64,000 nucleotides of DNA from positions 10,316,406 to 10,380,405 of the forward strand of contig JBBCBC010000027.1 of NCBI GenBank assembly GCA_037126765.1, in the 5' to 3' direction. A program made the position numbers and the translations under genes. The notes beneath the pieces were generated by a model, which was given only the letters and a program-made list of their open reading frames with translations, was not told the origin of the DNA and searched no databases. Positions 11,396-22,598 of this stretch are shown here, in pieces (within the stretch, counting starts at the first letter, position 1; each line of letters opens with the position of its first letter). The DNA is from Stenogyne calaminthoides. Lineage: Eukaryota; Streptophyta; Magnoliopsida; Lamiales; Lamiaceae.

Positions 11396-12259
11396 ATGAT
11401 CTACCTCTGTTGGAATGCCCGTGGGCTCGGGGGGAAATGGGCATTCCGTAATCTGCAGCGGCTTATTGCTGACTATTCCTCCGAATTGTTTTTCATTTAT
11501 GAGTCTAAAATTTATAGTAGTATTGTGTAAAAGTGGCGTACCTTGTTTAATTTCGGGTTGTTTCTATGTTAATGTTGTAGGCCGAATTGGTAGCCTTATC
11601 CTTTTTTGGTCTAATGAAATGAATGTTTCCCTTTTGTCTTATTCTTCGGGCCATATTGATTTCTCTTACGTTGCAGGTACCAAATCGGGTTACTTCACTG
11701 GCTTTTATGGAAATCCTAAATAAAATCTTCGATCCAACTCCTGGGATCTTCTTCGTAAAATCCAACGGTCTCACGGTAATAAAAACATCGGATGGGTAAT
11801 TGGCGGAGACTTTAATGAAATTTTCTATGAATGCAAAAAGGGAAAGGTGAAACTCGTCCTCACTCTCTCATGAACGAGTTTTGTCATACCCTCCGACATT
11901 GAAGTTCACGATCTGGGTGCCAAAGGACCAAAGTTCACTTGGGATAATAAACGACATAGCCCGGATTCCATTCTTGAGCGTCCTGATAGATTCACTTCCA
12001 ATATTAAATGGTCTTGCCAATTTCCGAATCATGAAGCTCGTAATCTAGATTTCTACAGATCGGACCATAGACCAATTTTACTTCATTCTCTTCCCGTGGG
12101 AGGTAGGAATATGGGTAGAAGATCTCACAAATTCATGTTCGAGAATAAGTGGCTCCTTGAAAACGATTATAATGATATTTTGAGCAAAGCCTGGATTTCG
12201 GGTCGAACTCTTAATAAACTGCATGACCGTCTCGCAACCGCTAGCTCTGAACTTGACTC
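11396..12259 (+). pseudogene. LINE ORF2 endonuclease domain, broken and truncated
   Basis: ATG 11396 begins 'MIYLCWNARGLGG', the canonical start of the apurinic-like endonuclease of plant L1 ORF2. Active-site landmarks appear in order but in different frames: an Asn in 'CWNARG', 'YESK' for the catalytic Glu, 'GGDFNEIF' for the Asp/Asn pair and 'SDHRPILL' for the terminal Asp-His. In-frame stops begin at about 11527. ORF2 ends where the Copia LTR starts, so RT is absent. Confidence 0.8.
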
Positions 12260-13937
12260 TGTTGGGAAAAACGGGTTGCCCGGATCTATTCGATGTGATT
12301 ATTTAAATTAAATAAATAATTACTAACATGAATTAATCCTAAATCAATTCAACATAATAATTAAACAACATGCGTACACATAATTCACGTAAATCCTAAA
12401 CATGCGGAACTAGGAGTTACGGAATTGCTAACCTCTTGAAGAATCAAACGGATGAATCAACCCAAGAGCCTTCCCAAATATATCCCCAAAGTCCACGAAC
12501 GCTATCCGGTGGGAAGATTTCAACGAACGATTTTAATGGGAGAGAAATTAAATATTTTGCTACCACCTTTGTGGATTTCTAATATTTCCAACACATGGAA
12601 TTGCACTTGGGAATGAAGAGCTCATCCCCTATAAATAGGGAGGAAGGGGGCGAAAATTAGAGCTAGGAAAATAAGGAAGAAGATCTTTTCTTGGTCTCCA
12701 AGAAATCTTGAATATATCTCCTATATTCTTTTCTCCTTAATTAAATTTTCCATAAAAATCTCTTTCCCCTCTTCTACCTATATTTTCGAAAATTTACACT
12801 AATAAAGGAGTCAAGATTTGACTTCTTGAATTTATGGGATAATTATGTATTCCTACAATTATTATCTATTTCCATAAAATATCTACAAGAAAATCAAGAC
12901 AATCTTTTCTTCCTTTAATAGACAAGATTTTCGAAAATTACACTTGGAAATATAGCAAGAATATTTTCTTCTCTCTCTCATTAATTGGACTTTATTTTGG
13001 GCTATTTGGGGGGCCTTTAGGAGAATTAAGATTGGACCTCCAATGGACTATGAAGCTTTAATATTTTGGGTCAAATATTATTCAAGTCCATTAATATTAA
13101 TTTACTCCACTATAAAATTAATATTGAACTATCCATCTTAACTCATATTACGATTTCACATATAACATGGCTCCCGGTCATTATTTCCCGCGTTTAAGAT
13201 TATCTTAGTCCATTAATTAATTAAGCCACTGAATAAGATTTATATTAATTAATATATTTGTCATTGGAGTAAAGACAGCTCAACATTATTATCCATGCCG
13301 GAAATAAATTTTCACTTGCAAGATTTGGCATGATAACGGATATGAGCCCACCAAGGGGACAAATCAAGCAAGACGACGACTTGACGCGATTCTCTCAGAT
13401 AAATGTCAAAGAATCGTCATGTAATTAATAATATTGCCCAAGTATCGAATCGCATTGACTCTCTCCCATCATAAGTCAAAGCAATAGTTATTAATTTCAC
13501 ACGATCCTATTTAAGTGACAGAGATTAAGAAACAACGCACCATTGAGGTCTAATTCTTGTATATTTAGTACCGAAGAATTTGTCCTCCTGTAGGTCCTCA
13601 TTCAGCGCACCTAAATGCGCTAGTGTGATCCCTTGGTCAAGACAAGCCAATCTGGGTCTCACACTTCAACCGTTCATGATGGTTCGCTTCATTTTCATCT
13701 GGTTGTGAATTTGTACTTAATTACGAGGGTCATTAATTTGATCTTCAAAGATCGGGTATCACCAAATTAACTACAACGTAATACGTACTGTCTTATCGAA
13801 CGAGTTTGCAATAAACATATATAACATTCATTCATATTTAATGCAACAGTGATTAAATAATTTATTTCAGTAAGTAAATAAGAAACTTCAGTTTGGTTAT
13901 TCAAAGTAAAAGCATACTTTTCAGTATAACCCCAACA
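12260..13937 (-). mobile_element. Copia LTR 'A' (3' LTR, type 1)
   Basis: Bounded by TGTTGGG at 12260 and CCCAACA at 13937 (1678 bp). It is followed on the right by a purine-rich tract when read on the minus strand (GAGTATAAGTGGGAGAT, about 13938-13954), which marks it as the 3' LTR of a minus-strand element. It is similar throughout to the LTR at 34474-36173. The 5 bp to its left are 'gactc'; no matching duplication follows the presumed partner LTR at 36173. The first ~170 bp also appear in copy 2. Confidence 0.85.
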
Positions 13938-15473
13938 ATCTCCCACTTATACTCAAAGTCTGCTTTTAAGTATACTACAACATGTCTCGTGTTCTATGTG
14001 ACATCTAATGTCACCCTACAAGAACCTAATAATATTTCTCCCACTTATACTCAAAGCAGATTGACAACGCCCTGACACCCATTCCTTCCACATGTCTCTC
14101 GAATGTACTCGAGGCGCACCGCTTTGAATGGATCTCGCTGGGTTGTCTTCCGATGCAATCTTAGCCACCTCAATGTCCCCTCTCTTAACGATTTCTCGTA
14201 TGAGATGGTATTTTCTTTCAATGTGTTTGTTGGCTTTGTGGGCTCTTGGTTCCCTTGAATTTGCAATCGCTCCAAATTATCACAAAGAGACCGTGATTTT
14301 GTTTCGCAAATCGGGACACGCCCAAGTCCACCAGAAGTTCTTGAGCCAAACCGCTTCCTTCGCCGCTTCACTGGCAAAACACGTATTCGGCTTCCATGGT
14401 AGAATCAGCGATGCATTTCTGCTTTACGCTTCTCCATGTCATGGCTCCTCCCCCCATGCAGAACACACTACCCGAGGTAGACTTTCTGGAGTCAATGTCT
14501 GATTGGAAATCCGAGTCCATGTAACCGATGGGGATTAGACTGTCTGACTTGTAAACCAACATTCTATCCCGTGTCCTTTTCAGATACTTCAGAATGTTCT
14601 TTACTGCAGTCCAATGCTCTTTCCCAGGGTTACTTTGATATCTTGCCACCATGCCTACGGCAAAGCAGATATCCGGTCTCGTACACAACATTGCATACAT
14701 GAGGCTTCCCACAGCCGAAGCATAAGGGATGTCCTTCATGTCATCTATCTTTTTCTGTGTCTTGGGACACATCTCTTTGGATAGATGGATTCCGTATTTG
14801 TAAGGCACAAAGCCTTTCTTGGAATCCTGCATGCTGAAGCACTTCAAAATAGTGTCTATGTATGAGGCTTGCGAAAGCCCTATCATTCTTTTCCTGCGAT
14901 CTCGAGTGATCTTGATCCCTAGGATGTGACTGGCTTCCCCTAAGTCCTTCATATCGAACTGTTTTGACAGCCATGCCCTTACATCTGATAACACCTTTAC
15001 ATCGTTTCCGATGAGCAGAATGTCATCCACGTATAGTACCAAAAATACCAATGCAGTTCCGTCAATCTTTTTATAGACACAACTTTCAAATTCGTTTTGA
15101 TCGAATCCGTAGGATTTTATAACTTGATCAAAACACTGATTCCAAGCTCAGGATGCTTGCTTCAGTCCATAAATGGACTTCCTGAGCTTGCAAACCAGAT
15201 GCTCTTGGCCTTTTTCAATGAAGCCTTCGAGTTGTTGCATATAGATTTCTTCGTCAATATTTTTATTTAGGAAAGTTGTCTTGACGTCCATTTGCCAGAT
15301 TTCAAAATCTAGATGCGCAGCAATCGACAAGAGAATGCGGATGGACTTGAGCATGGTTACGGGCGAAAAGGTTTCCTCATAATCGATCCCTTCTTTCTGA
15401 TTGTACCCTTTCGCCACAAGTCTTGCTTTGATGGTTTCAACCCTTCCGTCTGGTCCCCTTTTTCTCTTGTATA
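13938..15473 (-). pseudogene. Copia 'A' pol fragment: RT and RNase H
   Basis: Read right to left it encodes the N-terminal RT block including 'QMDVKTTFLN', then an in-frame TGA at 15148-15150 where the sister element has Arg. Next is RT with an intact YVDD box (15022-15033), then RNase H with 'TSGSVFCMGGGAMTW' and 'STMEAEY', which loses frame near 14370. Integrase, protease and gag of this element are absent: sequence stops at 15473 where another LTR begins. Related to element B but not identical. Confidence 0.85.
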
Positions 15474-15585
15474 TGTTGGGGAACGAATTGCCCTGATCTA
15501 TTCGGGATGAATATTTAAATACAAATTTAATTCTAACAATTATTACTAGCATGAATTAATCCTAAATTAATTCAAATAATAATTC
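15474..15585 (-). mobile_element. Copia LTR fragment (type 2), interrupted
   Basis: It begins TGTTGGGGAACG at 15474 inside the RT of element A and follows the solo LTR at 27871 closely for 112 bp, then stops where the Sirevirus LTR starts (TGTTGATCCC at 15586). The preceding 5 bp are 'gtata'; no matching 'gtata' was found at the far junction, so the other side was lost or rearranged. Confidence 0.75.
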
Positions 15586-15610
15586 TGTTGATCCCGGTGC
15601 AAATGAGTCT

Positions 15611-15640
15611 TACACGTGTATGGGGGGGGAATACACGTGT
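15611..15640. repeat. G-box hairpin at LTR end
   Basis: Arms 'tacacgtgta' (15611-15620) and 'tacacgtgt' (15632-15640) flank a G-rich loop. Each arm is itself palindromic around CACGTG, a plant bZIP/bHLH target. It could be a regulatory site of the LTR or merely structural; function is inference. Confidence 0.6.
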
Positions 15641-16179
15641 TCAATGATTTTAAAACTTTTCTTTTACTGAGGTCAGCTTGGGTCAGGTTGTCCTGATGAT
15701 TTGGTCCTGAGAAGCACAAATCGCTCTGAGTCAAAGTCTACCTCGAGATGTTGATCCCGAAATCGCTTTCGAGATACCTCGGATAATCCCAATCGAGTCC
15801 TCGAAGTTTTCAGAGATCTTGAGTTGCTTGGATCGAGATAACTAACTTATCAACCCTCGTAAGGGTAAGTTCAGTTTGGTAACTATCCGTTCTAAATACT
15901 CAAAAGTCTTGAATGGTTGGCCCTTAGTTTATACTGTTTTAAGCTTTTTGTTAAAAACCTTCCTTTAATGGAATAGTGATTAGGTCGATTCAATTCGGAT
16001 GCAACTTCAAATGATTGATTCCAACCAATATCGCTGAAAATATGCTTTCAAAACAAAGTAATGCAAATGTATAAATCAAGCAAAAAACAGAAAAGCAAAG
16101 AACACAAAGAAGTTATAGTGGTTCGTAGACTCAAGCTCCTACGTCCACTCTCCCCGATCTCTTCGAGAGAAATTCACTA

Positions 16180-16380
16180 ATCACTTCCTAAGGCTTTTCT
16201 CGACTACCTCTCAGTAGTTTACTAACCTTTCTAATTTTGAGCTTTACGACTACCTCCAGTTTACTAACTCAAAATTCACACAAGCTTTCTGTCTATCCAA
16301 GATAGATTACTCACTTCTTCTCTAGAGCTTTCTGACTACCTCAATGTAGTTTACTAACTCTTTACAACTCCAATCTCACC
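16180..16380. repeat. Degenerate repeats inside Sirevirus LTR
   Basis: Three or more imperfect units carry 'gactacctc...agtttactaac' preceded by 'gagcttt', spaced about 65 bp apart. They are shorter-range and less regular than the minisatellite at 17145-17600 in the same LTR. Confidence 0.6.
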
Positions 16381-17144
16381 AACAATCACACTCAAACTAC
16401 CTTACAAAGGGTTTGGGGTTTCTTGGTTGGTTTCCAACTAGGATGAGATATCATTTACAATTAAGAACAATGCAAAGTCTAGGATATCTCGACTAAGCTT
16501 TGGATATATCTTATCAAGCTAGGCTTAGTGGAATGAGCTCTCTTCGATTTAAAGCACTTGGGAAATTCTTGGTTTTTCGAGTGCTTCAACTTGCAATAAT
16601 AAGTTTGAGCTCTTGAGTTGCTTATAAATTTCCCGTAACCTTACAATGTAGAGGGTCACAAGTATTTATAGGCATACACCAAGGTCACTCTTGAAAAACT
16701 ATCCGCTGGAAGAGATAGCTTTCGTGAGTTTCCTCTTATGGTGTGTGAGAAATCGGCTATATTTAGGGTTTGACACTCCCTAACACGCTTTTAGGCAATA
16801 GCCTTTTCATGTAGTCGGTCATCACTTTTTGCAGTCCGAACTTAGTACTTCCGACATCTTTTTCAAAGGACTGTCATTTGTCGATGTCGATATGGAGCAA
16901 TGTTGTCTTCCTCTTTTTGACTTTTGTCTCGGTTAAAGGTAGACAACTTCAACGACTCTTTTGGTTACAATCTCTGGTGATATAACCTTAACAACACTTT
17001 GTCTTAGTTCCTTTTTATGCCATTTGAATGTCTTGGCAAATATCTATTTTTCTAAGGAATCGCGATCTTCAAGATTATTGCATCCTTGAGATAGATATTT
17101 TCAATTGCCTCGAAACATTGAGTTTATCTCGAGCATTCATGACA

Positions 17145-17600
17145 TTCTTGAAGTCTTGATAAATTACCGTGTCTTGATATTCTTGATATTCGATCTTGAT
17201 CTTACGTGTCTTGAGTCTTACGAGTCTTGAGGTTCGAGTCTTGAGGTCTTACGAGTCTTCTGAGATATCTTGGCCCGATATCTTGAGTCTTCATCTTTGA
17301 GTCTTGATTTCTCGATTTCATCTTTGAGTCTTACGTATCTCGGTTTCATCTTGAGTCTTGATATCTCGATTCTCACCGAGTCTTGATTTCTCGATTTCAT
17401 CTGAAGTCTTGATATCTCGCCACCGAAGTCTTGATTTCTCGATTTCATCGAGTCTTGATATCTCGATTTCATCTTCGAGTCTTGATATCTCGATTTCATA
17501 CTTAGTCTTGATATCTCGATTTTTCATTTGAGTCTTGATTTCTCGATTTCTCCTTTGAGTCTTGATTTCTCGATTTCATACTTGAACCTTCGAAACTTGA
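17145..17600. repeat. Minisatellite in Sirevirus LTR
   Basis: About 15 degenerate units of roughly 22-32 bp have the core 'gagtcttgatatctcgattt' and spacers 'catctt', 'cat' or 'cacc'. Apparent open frames rich in Ser-Arg-Tyr-Gln-Asp here are by-products of the repeat and not genes. The regularity between 17320 and 17580 suggests recent expansion. Confidence 0.9.
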
Positions 17601-17823
17601 CCTTATCGACATACTTGGTTTCTTGAGAAACTCTTCGAAGTTCTTCGAATCTTGAGATCCTAACTTTGATCTATATCTCACGACTATACATTTTGCAGAT
17701 AACATCCTGAATACTCTAAAACTGAATCCTGACTCAACTATCAAGATTATCCTGAACATGTCATACTCAGGGGTTTTGCGATCTAATCAAAATCATATCT
17801 TTATTAAATTCATCTCCAAAAAA

Positions 17824-17850
17824 TTTCCCCCGTTTTGATGATGCCAAAAC
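17824..17850 (-). other. Sirevirus polypurine/conserved tract before 3' LTR
   Basis: On the minus strand this reads 'GTTTTGGCATCATCAAAACG' followed by GGGGGAAA. Such a block directly upstream of the 3' LTR is a known conserved element of Sireviruses and includes the polypurine tract that primes plus-strand synthesis. It helps place the LTR edge. Confidence 0.65.
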
Positions 17851-18239
17851 CTATCTTGTTACAAAAATACTTAACCTATACTCAGGTTTCAGTTTATCCT
17901 ATTATAAGATTGGTTTTATCTCCCAACAATTTCCATACATAATGAGTCTCCCAACAATTAATCTCCCAACAATTTCTTCAGTAATGAATCTCTCAAAGGA
18001 TTCATCACCAAATACTTAATTTCCCAACAATTAATTCAGAGACAACATTCAGGCATATCAAAATTAAAGACATGTAAATAAGATAATGATATATTATCTT
18101 TTGAGCATAAAAGATAAGGTTTCATTGATGATTGGTAGACAGTTACAAGTTACAATGAATCTTATCTGAACAACAAAATCAGAAAGACAAAAAAAATAAA
18201 GGATTACATGAATCTTCTGAGTCTTCATCTTCGATTTTC

Positions 18240-18608
18240 TTACGTTTTTCCGCTTCTACCTCTTTTCGCTCTTCTTTCTTCCACCTCATCAGCAGGGACT
18301 TCAAGGTTGAACATTCCGTAATATCTTCTTTTCAGCGCATCTCTCTCTTTAATGATATCAGGATTGTTCCCTATCAAACCCAACTGAATGACGTACTGAG
18401 AGATTTCTTGAGCAATGGCTTTCTCATTCACACAGCCATTCTCCAGCCTAGGAGGAGGGTACAAGTATGGACCAGGGGCGGTTATCTGCACCTTTCCTTC
18501 ATCCGCAAGATTTATCCAGCTTTGAAGATACTTCGGATAAAAGGTCAGGAGATAGTCAATGAAAGCCTCATTGGGATCTGAGCTCTCCCCTCTCCATTCT
18601 CTGAGCAC
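18240..18608 (-). pseudogene. Envelope-like region, C-terminal open piece
   Basis: About 122 codons are open on the minus strand, immediately after the coiled-coil frame and in another frame. It encodes a soluble-looking, mixed charged segment with a terminal Glu/Arg/Lys-rich tail. No transmembrane helix is evident. It is probably the last part of the Sirevirus post-pol reading region, separated from the preceding frame by an indel near 18610-18660. Function is unknown for the family; 'envelope-like' is a label from location, not shown activity. Confidence 0.5.
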
Positions 18609-18659
18609 ATCATAATAGAACCAAAAAGTTCTCTTAATTTCTTCCCATGCATCGTTGAA

Positions 18660-19940
18660 CTAGACTGGCATCCATTTGTCAACATGCGGCCATTTCTGTG
18701 CTTTTGTGTTCCCTCTTCTCTTGCTTGCGAACTTTTTGAATCCACTCCTTCTTTTCTGCTCTTCTTCTACCTTCTTTCTGATCACTGGTACACCATAAAC
18801 AGAAGCAGCAGTTTTCTTTGCTTGTTCAATTTGGAGTGTTTTCAGAGCACTTCTGGTATTGAAGACCTTCTTCTTTGGCTCAACCTCAGATTCTTCAATA
18901 TCCAGCAACAGTTTTCTCTGAATTGGCTTAGAAGCCTTTGTTCTTTTGCCCTCAGGCTCTTCCATCGCCACAGCCTTTCTCTTGATGGGCAATTCTGCAC
19001 CAGCTTGGCTTGTACCAATTCTTTCTCTACCACTCAGTTTCTCTATAGCAACTTCTTGCATTGTTTCTCCTGAAACCTGAGTGTAGACTGGCTTCTCCAC
19101 CTTCTTGAACTTCAGCTTTTCAGTGGCCTCGATCTCCTTCATGGCTTCGGCAACGATTTTCTTTTCAGCTTCCTTGATCGTCTTGCCTTTCAGAGTTTGA
19201 TCCAATAACTTCCTGAGATCAGCTCCGGGTCTTTCCCCCTTCTTGGATCCATACTCTGGTAGAAGCCTGGAGAGTGCTGTGTCCATATGATATTGCTCTT
19301 TACTGACACTCCGCACCTCCCCTGCCATCTGATCTTGCTCCTCCTCGAGCCTCCTAAGGTGGTTCTTCGCCACTGAGAATTCTTCAGATAGATGAGCAAA
19401 TTGGCTAGAGAGAGCTTCCTTGAACATATCTGTCATTTTGGCCATGAGCATTGAGCTCATCTCCTCAACAGGATTCTTTACCAGCATCTCATTCTTCTCT
19501 GCCAATTTAGCTTCTAGAATTTTAGTCTGCTCCTGATGCTTCTGCTTCAGCTCTGCATTAAGCTCAACCTTGACCCCCTCCATCTTCTCTTCTAACTTTC
19601 CTTCCATGGAGGTCAGCTTTTCTGTCAGAGTAGTCTGAAGTTGCACCAGTTCTGAAGAAGAACTCAATCTTTCAATCTTCTGAGTTTGGTTGGCCAATAC
19701 CTCCTCCATCTGAGCAATTTTGTTCAGGATTGGCTCAACCTTCTCCAACTTCTCCATCATCGGGGTGAGATCAATCTCAGGAGCATATCTGATGTGCTGT
19801 GCCTCCTGAGTTGGCTGTTCATCCTGAGTCTCAGTCTGAACCTGAGCTTCAGTCTGAACTGGGGCTTCAGACTCAATCTGAGTCTGGGATTCACCCTGAG
19901 CTTGGGTGTCCACCCGAGCCTCAGTCTGCATATCAAACAT
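18660..19940 (-). pseudogene. Sirevirus envelope-like region: long coiled-coil frame
   Basis: An uninterrupted 426-codon minus-strand frame, the longest in the window. It has a Gln/Thr/Glu-rich start (about residues 1-50), then a long heptad-like Leu/Glu/Lys region (about 55-230) expected to form coiled coils, then a basic Lys-rich C-terminal half with several Lys-Arg clusters that could act as nuclear signals. There is no signal peptide or hydrophobic helix. In SIRE1-type elements the region after pol is called envelope-like and includes a coiled coil. The upstream and downstream parts are frameshifted, so this is one surviving exon-like block of a broken gene. It could alternatively be an independently conserved frame. 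Confidence 0.6.
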
Positions 19941-20045
19941 TACAGATTTAAAGATAGGAACTTCAGTAATCCTGGCATAATTATTAATAGTGCCAAAAGT
20001 TACCTGAAGGCTAACTTCAGTCTGAGGATGTTCGACAAAGACTGA

Positions 20046-20980
20046 TCAAAGATCGCTTGAGTCTTTCTCCTTCTGAGATTGACTCTCATCATCCCCTTGT
20101 TGGTCCCCATCCTGAGATTTGTCTTTGGAGCTCGGGGTACCAACTTCAGTAACTTTCCTCTCAGCAACCTTCCTTTTAACCAACTCATCAAAGTCAGAGA
20201 TTTTCATTCTGAGCTTGGTTTTCCTGAATCCTGAGAATTCAGTGAGAAAAGTTGTTTCCTCGTTCCACCAGTCTTCGCCTCTGAATAAAGCAATGTTGAG
20301 CATTTCTGGAAGAGTCTGGTTGAGGATGTAGACCGCTTGACCTCAATCAAAAGAAGATGTCTTGGAGGTCAGGGAATGAGCTAAGCTCAGGGTAGCGGTC
20401 AAGGATGAACCGTTCCCCCTTGCTTCGCCATTCGGTCTCTTCAGCTTCACCTTTCTTGAGCATCGGGCTCTCAGGTTCAGTGGGAAATTCTGCTAAAAGA
20501 TCGAATAACAGATCACTCAGGAGCTCATCAACGTTCATCGGCTCCCCGAGGCTCAAAGAAATTCGAGGTTTGGGCAGGCGCTCCTCGATCTGAATCGACT
20601 TGGTTCTCGAGGTCCGAGGTCGCTCGATTAGAATTTTAGTTTGCTCGAGAATCGAAAGGGCACTTCCTCGGAGGGAATCAACATTCTCTGGTCCGAGGTC
20701 CTTGGAATATTTCTTGAGAGAACTTGTCAGAACTTAATGACGTCTCAAGAACCTCAGAGAAGACTTGCTCCTCAGTTTGTTCTTGTGCCTTTGAGATAAC
20801 CTGAGCCAGCACTTGCAAAGGCGATTTCTGAGCTTCTTGGCTCTCAGGTTGAATCTCCTCAGATTCACTCTCCTCCTCCTCATCATCATCATCGGTGAGA
20901 ACCACCATTCTTTTGCGTTTTGGAGCAAGGGTCTTCTTCTTCTTCAATTTCTCACCCTGCTCCTTCTTGGCTTCCAACAA
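20046..20980 (-). pseudogene. Envelope-like region, frameshifted acidic middle
   Basis: Three consecutive minus-strand open pieces (20980-20678, 20556-20347, 20303-20046) lie in different frames. The first starts with Lys-rich sequence and a run of Asp/Glu near 20870-20900; the next two are acidic and Ser/Glu-rich. They connect the folded N-terminal domain to the coiled-coil frame. Indels and stops between pieces show decay. A plus-strand frame across 20813-21952 is an antisense shadow. Confidence 0.5.
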
Positions 20981-21900
20981 GACCTTCCCCCTGGTTTGTT
21001 GGCTTTCTTTAGCAAAGAAGAAGATCCGGGTGATTCCACCTTTTTCTCTTTCTTCCCTTTGATAGTCCTCTTTGCAGCAATGGGCTTGAACATTACTTTG
21101 GACTTAGGGAATGGAGTAGAGTTGGCAAAGATGTCCTCCTCCTCTCGGCACATTTCCAACATAAATGCTATTTTGGTGGCATGGAGGATCCTGCCTTTGA
21201 TCGATACAACACCATCCTCTTTTTTTATGACCTTGGCTTGCTCACTCACCACCTTGATCAGATACTTCAGCCAGTTGAACTCCTTGGTGGGTGAGTCCTC
21301 AATCACCGCCATCAGTCGGAGTTTGGGAGTGCTGATCTGCTCAAAGCTTCCAGATCGACTCATGATGCACTTACTCACAATATCCATCAACACTCTGTAT
21401 TTTGGCTTTAAATGCCGCTTATGTAAGGTAGCCTCAAACTTAACAGGATTCTCAGTAATCCTATCAAGATACTCTTGCTCTCGTCCTAACATATACAAAG
21501 TGGGATCATCTCCCCTATCGCACAACTCAAAAACGTCGTTCAAATTCTTGGGGATAATATACAGCTCTCGAACAAAATCCATATACTTCATTGATTGTTC
21601 AAGATGCGTAACAGAAATCTTGAACTCAATGCAATCATCCTCATCTATTTCCATATTAGAAACGAACTCTATTACCTCGCGAGAATACTCCACCTCCGGT
21701 CGGTTCGCGACTAGATTCGTCAGTTTTGCTAGACGAATCAAATGGAGTGCCTCTTCTTCATGCTTGGCGTTTGAAGTACTCTCTAGAGAAACCACGTACT
21801 CATACCAGGGTTTATTGGTTTCGGGCCAATTTATCGAAAATGGTAAAAGTCATTTTGGGAATTTTTTAGGTTTAGGGTTTGGAGCGATGAAGCTTTTCAT
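20944..21900 (-). pseudogene. Envelope-like region, N-terminal conserved domain
   Basis: 283 codons are open from about 21795 on the minus strand. The reading continues upstream through NKPWYEYVVSLES, so the displayed start is not the true one; an ATG near 21900 leads to a frameshift close to 21840. The domain is alpha-helical and Leu/Glu-rich and resembles the 'putative plant transposon protein' domain found after pol in envelope-bearing Copia elements and in many plant repeats. It ends in a Lys-rich linker at about 20950. Role unknown. Confidence 0.6.
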
Positions 21901-22598
21901 GGTAAAGGGAGTTTTGATTTTGCAGAGGATTTTGGGAACGAATGGTTTGTAAAAATGGCTTGAATAGGCTTCTCAAAGAATATATAGTTCAAGATCGTGG
22001 GAAGTCGTACCGGTTTGGTGAAAAACAACGGTTAAGATTAATCCACGATTAATCGGGTATGCGAAAGGTCGATCCTCCGAAAAGTAAGCCGCCATTTTAA
22101 CCTTATTGGTTATTAAATGTAACAGAGCATTTAATGACTGTTGACCTTCTTAGGAATTTCAAAGATCCCGCCCAAAAACATTCTTCAGGTGTTTTGTATT
22201 TATTGCAAATGATTACCGAAGTTTCACTTTAAGCAATAAATGAGTCGCATGAGTCATTACTTCTTCGCACTAATTTCTATCATCGGTCTTTACCGAGTAT
22301 TGACCTTGATAAAATGTCAAGATGATATCGAAAAATCGAATGGGTTCAAGATGTTATTGAAAGTAATCGACCTTCAAGAACTGAAGTTTCCGAGACTCGC
22401 CTTCAAGATTTCCAATTTTATCCTGAGTTTCTCAGTAGAATCCTGAGAAAACTTCATGCATCTGAAAACCTTCAATTTTTCAGATTTTACTCTATACACC
22501 TGGATCCAACATCCCTAATTCAACTGATAGTTCCTGAAATCTTGATTCAGCCAAAGGTTTAGTCAAGATATCACTCTCTTATTATCAAGATGAATTTT

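Larger units (their letters stand above)
9790..12259 (+). mobile_element. L1-type LINE, 3' part cut by Copia LTR (copy 1)
   Basis: A plant L1-like non-LTR element is recognised from ORF1 with a CCHC zinc knuckle and ORF2 opening with an endonuclease domain. The sequence runs into a Copia LTR at 12260, and the reverse transcriptase half of the LINE is not seen anywhere in the window. The 5' limit is approximate. The same arrangement in copy 2 (61345-63818) dates the LTR insertion before the segmental duplication. Confidence 0.8.
1..12428. repeat. Segmental duplication, copy 1
   Basis: This stretch reappears in direct orientation at 48930-64000. The offset is 48929 at the left and about 51560 at the right; most of the difference is one 2.77-kb block present only in copy 2 (52138-54907). 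Long runs are identical or differ by single bases, for example the first 290 bases. Small indels are frequent. Both copies share every internal landmark, including a Copia LTR inserted in a LINE at 12260/63819, so those insertions predate the duplication. The left edge is the window edge, so the real start is unknown. It could be a true tandem duplication or two haplotypes placed end to end by an assembler. Confidence 0.95.
15586..17822 (-). mobile_element. Sirevirus 3' LTR
   Basis: The outer end (minus-strand ...GGGATCAACA) lies at 15586. The inner edge near 17822 is inferred from the G-rich tract that precedes it; the expected TG start is not clean. It contains a G-box hairpin near its end, degenerate repeats at about 16180-16380, and a minisatellite at 17145-17600. 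No partner LTR exists in the window, so the inner limit cannot be confirmed by comparison. Confidence 0.65.

Noticed and set aside
14128..14502. 124-codon plus-strand frame
   Set aside because: Antisense to Copia A RNase H.
17145..17600. CRISPR-like array
   Set aside because: Units are contiguous and degenerate, with no unique spacers of constant length, and the context is a plant retrotransposon LTR.
17218..17759. Overlapping repetitive frames rich in Ser-Arg-Tyr-Gln-Asp
   Set aside because: They are translations of the LTR minisatellite; several frames are open because the unit lacks stops.
20813..21952. 379-codon plus-strand open frame
   Set aside because: It is antisense to the envelope-like N-terminal and middle region, hydrophobic Leu/Ser/Phe-rich as expected from the complement of Glu/Lys-rich coding sequence, with no domain.
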